From NCBI GenBank assembly GCA_026545225.1, contig CM048849.1:52894836-52958835 (forward strand): a stretch of DNA of 64,000 nucleotides. Reading direction: 5' to 3'. This stretch comes from Cornus controversa (taxonomy: Eukaryota; Streptophyta; Magnoliopsida; Cornales; Cornaceae). This document shows, piece by piece, positions 47,274 to 58,136 of this stretch. The notes below the pieces were generated by a model. The model searched no databases. It had not been told where the DNA came from and saw only the letters and a list, made by a program, of their open reading frames with translations. Each line of letters opens with the position of its first letter. Within the stretch, counting starts at the first letter, position 1. The position numbers and the translations under genes are program-made.

Positions 47274-49128
47274 GGGCAAATTACATTTTGAACCCTCAAG
47301 GTTTGTCTATACAACAATCTGACCCTTTCACGGAATCTTCATTTTCACCTCTTGTCGGTAGTTTTTTTGTTGACTTTGGTCAACAATATACTAAAATGTT
47401 TGTTGACTTTGGTCAACAATATACTAAAATGACTAAACTATCCTACCTATGCATTATACTTGTTCAAGTTATATTTACTACGCCTTTTAAACACCCCTCT
47501 ATAAAGGACATTTTGATTCCCTAAATTAAAGGGACAATTTAATAAAAAATAATTTAACTTTTTATAATTACAAATACCAAATAATATTAGTATACAAAAG
47601 TAACTTAACACAAAATAATTACAATACAATAACTATATAGCTTTGGTCCAGAATGCCCCTATCACCAAAATACCACAACCACAACCTCAACCTGCGGCAG
47701 TAGCAACCACCTAAATGCCGCCACCACCACAACTTGCACGAGCAGTAATCACCCATTCCCACCACATAAGCAAATTACTTTTCTTCTTTTTTTTTCACAA
47801 AAATAAATCAATGTTCATCACAACAACAGAAGACCAATCTAACCACCACCGTTCCCTACCAATGCCACTGCCACTGCCACTCTTTGCAAAAGACCAACTC
47901 AACTACCACCATTTGCAGTAAAATCATCATAGCCACCACTGACAAAGTCACCTATTGAAGCCCTAATTTGAGTTTGCAATTTCAAAACCCTAAATTTGAT
48001 TCTCCAAAATAAGAGATGATTGTTTGGTTTTTTTTTATTGGTTTTCTAATGGTGATGATTTGAAATCTGATGAAAATGAGAGATCTTGATTGGTTTTTGA
48101 AATTGCAAAATGAGAGATCTTGGAAATGGGTGGCTTCTCCATTATCAGCAGCTTTTTAGGAACAGTCACTTAACAAAAAGGATAAGGGGTACTCGTGACG
48201 ACAACCCTTCGATGAGGCAAGCCAGAGGAGGGTGAAAAATTTGACATCCAGAGAAAGAAGAAAAAATGAAACGATTAAGTTGGAAACGAAAAGAGATCAA
48301 CTGACAAGCCCACGTGGCTCAGTCTCTTCCCGACAATGCGCCGAATCTAGAGTTCGATCAAAGCTTTTGGGCTCCAAACAATCAAAGTTAGAACACCATC
48401 GACCATGGAATTCGACTAAAGAAGAGAGAGATTCTAGGACGGGCCTAGTTTGGATAGGGAAATGTTGATTTGGGTGGCAGTCGTGGGAATGATGGTGGTG
48501 GCAGCGGCGCCACTGGTGGCTGTGAATTACTTGGTATTTAGATTGGTTGTTGAACAGTAAGAGGGGTAGATATGGTTGTGGGGTGGGGGTGGTGGTGGCG
48601 GCGACAACGACAGTGATAGTGCCACTGGTAGGGATGCTGGTGGTTCATAGTTGTTTATGCGTTTGGCTTAGGAGATAATTTGGACCGAAGGGTGAAATGA
48701 ACAATAAAACTTGTTTGATACCAAATTCTTTGAGGTAAAGTTGTCAAATATGTAATTATTTTGTGTTATTTTATACACTAATATTATTTAATATTTGTTG
48801 TATTTGTAATTATAAAAAATTAAGTTGTTTTTTATAAGTCAATGATGTCATATGTTCTGACATTGGAAATTAATAGGCATGAGGAGGTCAAAGTGATAAA
48901 CTCTATTGGAGGAAAAATTGGCACAAATAGGTGCGAAAGTGTAGAAGGGCATTCTGGACATTTTTTGGCTACTATTTGCAGGATGTAAGCAATCTAACCG
49001 TTGACAATGACATGAAGGACTAAAGTGATGTATTATTTCAAACTTCAGGGGTGTAAAAGTTGATACACAAACATGGGGGGATTAGATTGATATCGACATA
49101 CCTCAGGGGGTCAAAATGTAATTTGCCC
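47274..49128. mobile_element. MULE-like non-autonomous element with long inverted repeats
   Basis: Ends are GGGCAAATTACATTTTGA on both strands. Inverted similarity reappears further in (47535-47625 against 48745-48840, around TTTTTATAATTACAAATAC), so the arms reach about 350 bp. An ATAAGTTG duplication flanks it (47264-47271 and 49129-49136), with the ninth base C/T. The middle is CCA/GGT-rich and has no transposase. A 33-bp duplication (TGTTGACTTTGGTCAACAAT...) sits at 47368-47433. Confidence 0.75.
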
Positions 49129-49407
49129 ATAAGTTGTTGTTGAAGAAGATAAACGGGCCAAGGAACAGTTCAAAAATTCAGAATTTACCGATGTACTCCA
49201 ATAGGCATTTAGAGCATGTCCATTGGTTTCACCAAACTAATGGATCCCAAGATGGGCTCGCTTAACGAATTGCTTGCAGGCTCGCGATCATTGGATCCTA
49301 ATTTTTTTTTTTAAAAAAAAAACAACTAACTGGAATGATGTCGTTTGTTTAGTGAATTTAAAACATAAAAAGTGTGGTGCATTATGTGGCCCATTCGAGC
49401 CACATTT

Positions 49408-49979
49408 TGTAATACCCCGCTCCAACACATAGTATGATATTGTCCGCTTTGGGCCAGAGCCCGCACGGTTTTGCTATTGGGTTTACCCCAAAAGGCCTCA
49501 TACCATTTGAAGAGAACATACTACATATAAGCACATCCCCTTTTCCACACCCAGGCGATGTGGGATTGAGCACCCTGCACCCTGTCAGTGTGGTAGCTCA
49601 GCCCAGTGTCTGTCTTCGCACCCGCCCACTCACACCCGTCCACAAGGGTTACTACAATCCACCCCCCTACGAGGCCCGACGTCCTCGTCGGCACACTTCT
49701 TCCGACTGGGTTCAGGCTCTGATACCAACTGTAATACCCCGCTCCAACACATGGTATGATATTGTCCGCTTTGGGCCTGAGCCCGCACGGTTTTGCTCTT
49801 GGGTTTTACCCCAAAAGGCCTCATATCATTTGAAGAGAACATACTACATATAAGCACATCCCCTTTTCCACACCCAGGCGATGTGGGATTGAGCACCCTG
49901 CACCCTGTCAGTGTGGTAGCTCAGCCCAGTGTCTGTCTTCGCACCCGCCCACTCACACCCGTCCACAAGGGTTACTACA
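49408..49979 (-). mobile_element. TRIM element, second copy of the family at 10822
   Basis: Terminal repeats 49408-49656 and 49730-49979 (about 250 bp each, over 95% alike by eye) flank 73 bp. That interior holds only the polypurine tract (GTAGGGGGGTGGAT, minus strand) and Met-tRNA primer-binding site (TGGTATCAGAGCC). Flanks are CATTT and CACTT, a duplication with one mismatch. No protein is encoded; the open frames through it are chance. Confidence 0.92.
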
Positions 49980-50009
49980 CACTTTTTGACTCTTTCATAC
50001 TTTTTTTTA

Positions 50010-50256
50010 GGGTAAATATCACTGACATCTCCTAAAGTTTGATGTATTGACACGCGGTTATAACTTTGAAAATTTTCGTCACATACACCCCCTGTGTTTG
50101 TGTTATATATCGCATACACCTCTTTATACTAAAAGTACACCGTGTCATAGTAATTTTTGACAGTGAAATAATCATGCTACCCTTTGACTTCTGACCTAAT
50201 CAATTTGAATACTAAATTTACCCATTTAACCTTGTCTAATTGACCAAAATACCTCT

Positions 50257-50297
<41 letters not shown>

Positions 50298-50939
50298 ATC
50301 TATATATATTTATTTATTTCCATAAATAATAATGTTAACATAAAATAAAAAAGTAATTAAATTTCTATTTCTTTTTCTATATCTATCTATATATACAATA
50401 TACTATAATATATATAACCTATATATAAAATTATTTATTTTCATAAATAATAATGTTAACATAAAATACAAAGGTAATTAAATTTATATTTCTTTTTCTC
50501 TATCTATCTATATATATACAGTATATTATAATATATATATATATATAACCTATATATATATATAATTATTTATTTCTATTAATAATAATGTTAACATAAA
50601 AAAAAGTAATTAAATTTCTCTTTCTTTTTCTCTATTCATCTATATATATAGAATATAATATATATATATAACCTAATATATATAATTATTTATTTTCATA
50701 ACTAATAATATTAACATAAAATAAAAAATTAATTGAAATGGCAATCAAGAAGGGTATTGTGGTTATTTTTTCATTCTGATATTTTTATATTAAAATATAT
50801 TTAAATAAACAGGGACAATCAAAACATTTCACATATTAAGAAAATGGAAAAGCTGATAGGGGTGTTGATGAACAAAATTCACAAAGTTGTAGTTGCGTGT
50901 CAATACATCAAACTTCAAGGGATGTCAGAGATATTTACC
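50010..50939. mobile_element. TIR element with about 60-bp inverted ends
   Basis: Left end GGGTAAATATCACTGACATC and right end (reverse complement) GGTAAATATCTCTGACATCC; both continue into AGTTTGATGTATTGACACGC. No clear target-site duplication because both flanks are T/A runs. Interior is AT-rich with a tandem array (50290-50740). Confidence 0.75.
50290..50740. repeat. AT-rich minisatellite, four units of about 120-135 bp
   Basis: Anchor AATRTTAACATAAA occurs at 50331, 50452, 50587 and 50707, each unit also holding CTATCTATATATATA-like runs. Confidence 0.85.
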
Positions 50940-51615
50940 ATTTTTTAAATTAAAAAAAAACATGTTACATTGCTAATAGAGCCATTAGGCACTTTTTGGC
51001 TAGCACAAACAGTGCCTAAAACGGTTATATTGGCCAAAAAAGTAAAATAATTTTTTTGGGGGGGCTTTTTTTCACCTCTATAAATTCATCAACCTCTATC
51101 ACCGTTCATTTCACAACCAAATACTCATATTCTCTCCTCTTTGAAGCTATAAGACACGCTATTTGAAAGAGATTGAAACAAAAGTAAAAGACAAATAACA
51201 GGAGTTGATGCTAAGAGATCCAGATTCAATGCCAACAGAAGCAATGAGAACATGGTTTATCGAACGACATGTGTAGATACTAAAGGAGATGCATGCGTGC
51301 ACGCTCTGCCTCAAGCAATCCATAACATTTGTGACTTTAAACAATCCATAGAATTAGTGCAATTATTAAAAAATTTCTATTATATTGTTTAAACTTTTTG
51401 TTGTATTTTGTATAATCTATAATGGGTATTGTACTGTTTAAATTTTAATAAAATTAAATAAAATTATTTTTGGTTAGCAAAAATCTAGAGAGTCCAATGT
51501 GGAGCCTTTGTTAGCCAAAATCTGGAAATTCCAAAACGATGACATGGATCTCCTGATTTGTGATGTGGCAAATTTTGGAGAGCCCATTCCGGAGACTCCA
51601 GTGTGGATGTTCTTA

Positions 51616-52120
51616 ACTAAATTTAATAAAGAATAATGTTTTAGTACACTGAAATGCAAGAATTATTTGAATGTAATTATCAATGTTATAATTTGATGTA
51701 ATTGTAACAATGGTTATGAAACCTTGATGTTCATATGATAAATAAGAAAAAATGGTGCACAAAGGTAATGAAGAGTTCTCCATGTCGATAATGTTGTGGC
51801 TGCACATCTGGCAATTCAAACTTTAATCACTACATCAACAAAATGGTCTCAAAGGTAATTGTAGATACAAAAAATCTACTAATCAGTTACTGGAAGTAAA
51901 TTCAAGCAATGACACTCAAAAATTTGTTGTACGAGAAGCTCTCCCTTTTTGCAATGTTCTCTCTTTTCTTTATATTCACATTTCTGGCTACAATTGGTCC
52001 ATGATTTCTCCTCAATTGGGGGAAATACATGATTTTCTCTCCAATTATAGTGATTCTATTACATAAATCGGGATATTCTAACTTTAGTCTCTCAATTTCA
52101 GTATTTCAGTTGTTGACTTT
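51616..52120. other. Intergenic
   Basis: No gene or recognisable repeat seen. Confidence 0.5.
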
Positions 52121-53942
52121 ATGCTTCGCGGGATACTGTGTGGATTTACTGGGGTGAGGTGGCCACCAAGTCATCGCCCTGTCGAATGTTGCAGTGTCAT
52201 TTTCCTATTGGCCAAATTTTTTCCCTCCACACTTTGTCCCCAAATCTCTTTCACCTTTTGGTTTCAGAAGTTTGAGGGGATTTTAGCTTTAATACATGGT
52301 AATTGTAGCAGCACGATTCCTTATTTTTGGGGCACATGCCTCTTCGGCCATCGAAATACTGGGGTTTTTTAATTGTTCCAAGTCCATACATTGCTAGTTG
52401 AAATTATATTTGTACGATTCGTAGCGCTGTTCTTCTTTCCTTCAGCGACTCTTACTCTCAGTGGTTTTTACTCTTCCTGTTTTTAAGGTCAATGTTCTTT
52501 ACCTTCCATTTTTATCATTCATTTGTGAGTATAAGTAAAGTGAATGCGCAATTTGATCTCCATTGTAATTATGCAATTTGTGAAGTTTTGCTCTTTAAGC
52601 ATATCTACATTTATCTTAGTGTAGTTAAGGATCTGCTTCCCCGCTCGGAGGTTGAAGCTCGCTTACAAACTTTACAGGACAAAGTGTGGAACAATCTTCC
52701 CACTTCTTCTTCTCTACTTTACCCCCAAACTTTAAGGGACATTTCTAGGAAAGCTTCAAGAGTAAAAAATATGAGTCTACCTAATACCACACGTCGCAAA
52801 TGTAACAAGCAATCTGAGCTCAATGGTCCACCTTCTGAGCAGGAGAAAGAGCTTGCTGCTTCATTATGTAAGAAGTTTGCCCAAGATGAGGTGGCAAAGA
52901 GAAAGTTTACTTCGGAGACTCAATCGGTTCAACCTGACCTGATTGCTCCTTTGTCCAAGTCTCCAAGGACATCTACTATTCCTTCTCCATCTACTACTAG
53001 AACAGTTGTAACTTCCCTTTCTGATGCTAAGAAATGGATTATCTCTGTCCCATCTGTCCTATCTTCTAGGGATGGATCAGATGCCCCAAGTTCTTTGGTG
53101 GTTGAACCATGGGTTCACCGAATGGTGAAAGCAAATAGAGTTCCTCTTTCTGTCGAGAACTCGTTTTTGGATGACAGAAAGGCCATGAAGGCTTACATAA
53201 AAGCGATATGGCCTCCCAAAGAAGATCAAAAAATGAAAAATATGTCCATTGGGACTCTGATAGAGTCTTATCCTGATTTGGCCCTGAGGGTAATTCCTTC
53301 TCATTCTTTCTCTTTTCGCATTCTTTCTCTTCCGTTTGATGTGTTAACTTCCTTGTGTTTTTCTAAAATATGTTCAGGGTGATGATCTTGTACCGACTGG
53401 TCAAACAAGCTGCAGTCAATGTCAACAAGTTTGATGCACAAAGAAGAAAAGCTGAGGCTGACTTCAGAATTGTGATGAGAAATGTGATGGACGAGAATGT
53501 GAACTCTAAGGCCTTCCATGCTGAGTTTAAGAATAACAAGTTCTTGAGTGAGCAGCTCTAGAAAGAGAAGGAAGATGTTGAACTATAAAGGGCCATCGCT
53601 GAATTTAAGGCCAGTGAGTTCGAGTTCAATATCAAATCCCTCTATAAGAGAGTTCAGAAGTTTGAGTCAGAAGTTACAGCTATGTTCAATAGACTGTCCA
53701 AAACCATTCAAATCCAAAATTCTGAGGCTTACAGAGCTAGATTTGAGGATGCGACCGCTGCTGCTGAAGATTGCTCATATCTTGGCGGCCCTGGCCAATA
53801 CGACCAGGAAATGGGCGTCGAGGATTTGACTTACCAAGATCCAGAGGTCGGTGCTGAAGAGAAAGACATTTTGGAGTTTTTGAATACTTCTGAAGCTTTC
53901 AGTTCTGTGGAGACCGATCTCGTTGGATCTGCTGATGTTTAG
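52121..53942 (+). pseudogene. Hypothetical coding region, broken; probably TE-derived
   Basis: Open frame 52492-53382, coding-like from about 52615, encodes a Lys/Ser/Thr-rich protein (PRSEVEARLQTLQDKVWNNL, PSEQEKELAASLCKKFA). A GT donor follows DLALR at 53290. The next coding-like stretch (53370-53561) is charged and coiled-coil-like, but joining it by the nearest acceptor (53380) gives the wrong frame, and stops at 53559 and 53587 interrupt it. A last frame (53682-53942) ends acidic (GAEEKDILEFLNTSEAF). An upstream frame at 52121-52372 (VRWPPSHRPVECC) may belong to it. I do not recognise the family; long coiled-coil tails occur in plant transposon-associated proteins. Confidence 0.4.
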
Positions 53943-54906
53943 AGAGTTAAGGAAGTGATTTTTAGATCGTAGAAACTTTCAAAATCGAAAATAGAAGTCG
54001 GGAGGGTACGTTAAGTGGCTCAGGGGTGTTTCTGTCATTTCATGCCCCAAGTGGAGAGATAAATATCTAAAGGGCTGGGATATTTCATTTTTATAGATCT
54101 CACACTCTCTCTCAACCTCCCACTTCATCTCTCTCCCTTCTTTCTAGATTTTGGAGGTGTTAGGCTAAGAATCGGGAAACGCCGAAGATAAGTGTTTTGC
54201 TCTACTCTGCGAGGGCTACACTTTGGACCAAACAAAGTCTTCGTTTGGCAAGGTAAAAAGGCTGAAATTTTTTAAACTTGGCTTCCAAGCTTAGGACTTG
54301 AGGTAGGGGTGTGAAATTCTTCTTTATTTTGATTATATATGTCCCTTATTTGTGACATGAAAGATATGTTGAATATTTTGTGAGATTAGGATTTTGTGCA
54401 TGTATATATGTAAATGAAAATATGTTTTTATGCATAACATAATGATATTCGTGAATGCATAGTATAAAATTGTCTTCATTTGTGAAATGGTAAGAGTTTT
54501 GATTCCATATGTTGAATTGTGCATAAAAGATAAATTTTCTTAAAAATACATAAGTGTAATGATTTTCATGAGATGAGTGGAATGACATTGTAACAAACTT
54601 GAATTGAGGAAGAAAATGCATTCGTTTGATAAAATGCATTGTATTTATTGAGAATGTGAAATTGTGCATTTATGTGATAAGTGTACATATATGAGAAAGT
54701 CAAGTTTTTTAGGCATACGAGAGAATTAAGAAGGGTCTGAAATCCTAGAGTGCAAAACCCAAAATTTGGCCAAGCAGGTGTCGCTTCCATCGGGTTAGTA
54801 CCCGAAAAGCGTAAGCAGAGTTTATGGATTCAAAAAAACCCTTACTATGGATTGTGACAAGCGAAGTCCTTAATTAAATTAATTTTTGAATTATACGTGG
54901 TGTGAG
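53943..54906. other. Intergenic or TE-flanking sequence
   Basis: CT-rich stretch near 54100-54150, then AT-rich. No gene supported. Confidence 0.5.
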
Positions 54907-56296
54907 TGATGAGCGTTGAATGTTACGCATTCTAGCCTCTTAATTTGCATATTTTATTCTCTTAGTGATAGGTTATATGTGATTTTACTCTGTTTTTGTA
55001 TTTTCTGTCTTTTTCAGGGCCTTAATGATTATTTCAGATAAAACCATGATTTTGGGCTTTTAAAGATGATATCCAAGAAGGTTATATGAAGCCTACATCT
55101 AATGGATCCATTCAACTCCATATTTCAACTCAAATCAGTCCAAGGAAGAGGTTCTAGAGAATTACAACTGCTTAAGAAGATTACGGGCCTGAAGCCCAAT
55201 TTTACACTTAATCCAGTTTTAATCCTGTTTTGGAAAGTGGACTAAAAACCTTATTTTTGAGCGTCAATTCAACTTAATTCCCGCGTGGGTTGAACGAAAT
55301 TCAATTCTGGACACTTTTGTATTTCATGTAAATTTCGTGAATCGGACTTCTACTGGGTCAAAACTTGGGCCGAAAGTCAGCAGAAAAATCTACCTATTTA
55401 GGGCAGCGGGAAAACCCTAATTTTCTCCTAATTGGATTAGGACTTTATCTCCTAATTGGATTAGGACTTTATGTATTCTCTTGGGGTATAAAGAGGTGAA
55501 TTGGAGGCTGTTTTGAGGAGGAAACAAGTGGAGACCAAGGCAGAGAAGACAGAGACAATCCGGGTTTTATTTATTCATTATGTCTTTTATTATTTTGTTA
55601 TCTTCTTCTTCTATCATGTGTAACTAAACTCTTCAACTAGGGTTGAGGAGGAAACCTCCATTAATGAAGTGAAGTTCTTTTGTTCATTAATTAATTCTCA
55701 TGTGTGTGATTTAATTGCTTATGATTTTTGCTTCTTGTGATTAATTATTTTATAATTCTTTCACCATCTATATCATGTATATGTGGTAGTTAGAAAGTAT
55801 TATAATTAATCTAAGCTTGGGTTTGTATTTCTTAAAAGTGATAATCTTTGATCTTATGTTTTTCATTAAATTGGATACATAGGATGCTTAGAATTTTACA
55901 CAAGTGAAGCGAAGAAAAATCTACCTTTTAATATATTTTTCATAGTGCTTTATTGTTAAATCTTGAGTAAGCAATAGATTGATTTCTTGATTGCTACTCT
56001 AACTTTGGGAATTAATAAATGAATATTAGAAACTTCATGGATTTAATGGTGGTGGAATCCAAAACCTTAGTTATTTTCTTTATTTGATTTCAATAGTGTT
56101 ATTTTATTTACATGTTAGTTTAATTTATCTCAAATCAATCAACTTTTGTTTAAACTAGATTAGTTTTAAATTAATTTGAATTTGTGTTAGTTTTTCTTCT
56201 CAAAGCATTCCCTTGGGTTCGACCTCGTTCTTGCCGAACTATACTTTAATAGATTCGTACACTTGCGAGTTATTTAACAATTTTAAAACAACATCA
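54907..56296 (+). mobile_element. Solo LTR related to the Athila-like family
   Basis: 1,390 bp, TG...CA, with a perfect 5-bp duplication GTGAG (54902-54906 and 56297-56301). The first 550 bp or so parallel the LTR at 56358 (GCGTTGAATGTTACGCATTC, GGGCCTTAATGA, GAATTACARCTGCTTAAGAA), while the 3' half diverges, so it is a sister subfamily. Confidence 0.88.
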
Positions 56297-56357
56297 GTGA
56301 GTTTACTTATGAGTTGTGTGACTTCATATAAATTGTCATATATTGAAATGTGAAACA

Positions 56358-57866
56358 TGATAGGCGTTGAATGTTACGCATTCTAGCCTCTTAACTTATG
56401 TATTTTATTCTCTTAGTGATAGATTATTTTGTGATTTTACTTTGTTTTAGTGTTTTCTGTATTTTCAGGGCCTTAATGAGTATTTCAGTTAAAACCAAGC
56501 TTTTGGGCTTTTAAAGAAGACATCCAAGATGGTGAGATGAAGCCTACATCAAGGAGATTCACTCAACCATTTATTTCAACTCAAATCAGCCCAAGAAAGA
56601 GGTCCAAGAGAATTACAGCTGCTTAAGAAGGTTTCGGGCCTGAAGCCCAAATCTGCGCATAATGCAGTCTCAATCCCGTTTTGGAAAACGGACCAGAAGT
56701 CTTATTTCCGAGCCTCAAATCGACATTATTTTCGCGTGGGGTTGAACGAAATTTGATTCTGCACACTTTTGTATTTCACGAAAATTCCGTGAATCGGACT
56801 TCTAGTGGGTCAAAAGTTGGGCCGAAGTCAGCAGGAAAAACCCACCTGATTAGTGCTGCGGGAAACCCTAATTAATTTCTAATTGGATTAGGACTTTGGT
56901 GAATTCTCTTGGGGAATAAAAGGAAGACTTGGAGGCTGAATTGAGAGAGCTTAGACACAGAGATTGGAGAGTCTGAGAGGGCTGAAGAGAACAGAAACAT
57001 ATTGCAGAGACATTGGAGAACGAAGTCATACGCGTAATTCAGAAAGATGATGTCTTCTTCCTCAACAGTTGAAGCTTCTTCTTCTACCATGAGCGGCTAG
57101 TTCATCCACTAGGGTTTTGATGTAGCCCTAACAAAGCATCAATGGTTTGATTGTTTTAATTATTGGGGACCTTTATATACATGCATAGATTGTGTAATTG
57201 TGAGGATTCTTATTAAGGAATTGAGCAATAAAAGTCTTGTAAATTCAATCTCAATGATTTCTTATCTTGTCTTAGATATTTAGTTGTTGTTATTGAACTC
57301 AATCTCTTTTGTTTTCTGTGATCATGAGAGAGATTATTACACAATGGTAATCACTGAATATATTGTTATGAGCTTTGATGGATTATGCCTAGAGAAGATG
57401 AACCATACTGCACCCTAGATTAGAGTAGTTAGGCAGATGGCCCATGCCAATCGAAGATAGTCCATGGCTTAGCCTTAATCATATGTTATCTTCTTGACGG
57501 ATGAAGGTGAGCTTGTAGCCACCGACACCACTTATGCATGATGTAATTCCCCTATAGTTGATTCAATTGACCATTGATTGTGGAGTTAGTGGTGAAGTCA
57601 AACACCCTAGGTTTCTCTCTTATTATCTTCATTATCTGTTTACCTTTGATTTATTTTATTTTATCTTTTTAATTAGTTAAAAATCAGAATTCTTTTCTTA
57701 TAAATTTAATTAGAATTAGTTCTGTGTTCCAACTCATCAGAACATAATCCCTGAGGTACGATACCCATTCATTTCGATAGCCCTATTCTGCAAAGAATTC
57801 GTTCTATTGCGAAGTGTGGAAAATTTTAATTGATATACTTTTTGAGTCACACTCACACACGAATCA
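56358..57866 (+). repeat. 5' LTR of the Athila-type element
   Basis: 1,509 bp beginning TGATAGGCGTTGAATG and ending ACACACGAATCA just before the primer-binding site. It matches the solo LTR at 11376-12811 in reverse orientation. Confidence 0.9.
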
Positions 57867-58010
57867 ATTTTTGGCGCCGTTGCCGGGGATTATCTATTTG
57901 ATTGATTGGATTTTACAGAATTAGTTTTAATTGGATTTTTAGTTTAGGAAATTTTTATATTTTATTTTTATTCTTGTTTTTGTTTTCTTTCTAGGTGCTT
58001 TTGGTAATAT

Positions 58011-58124
58011 ATGCAAGGTCGTCGTTCTGTGGCTGATCCTTTGATACCTCTTGATCCTGAGCCTGAACGTACTCTTAGACAACAGAGGAACATCCCTGTT
58101 GACACCAGTGTGCAAGAGGAATAA
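58011..58124 (+). pseudogene. Original gag start, cut off by an in-frame stop
   Basis: Frame MQGRRSVADPLIPLDPEPER... runs 37 codons to TAA at 58122-58124. It is in the same frame as the ATG at 58137, only four codons beyond the stop. The LDPEPERTLR wording matches Athila-type gag N-termini, so the 1,379-residue ORF probably once began here. Confidence 0.65.
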
Positions 58125-58136
58125 ATAATTGAAGAC

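Larger units (their letters stand above)
49212..51612. mobile_element. Possible PIF/Harbinger-type element with nested insertions
   Basis: Three-base duplication TTA on both sides (49209-49211 and 51613-51615) and weak inverted ends GAGCATGTCCATTGG / GAACATCCACACTGG (10 of 15 match). A TTA duplication is characteristic of this superfamily. About 900 bp is its own; the rest is the TRIM and the TIR element inside. No transposase recognised. Confidence 0.45.

Noticed and set aside
49631..49740. Cassandra-type 5S RNA promoter in the TRIM LTR
   Set aside because: The LTR showed no recognisable 5S rRNA sequence on either strand.
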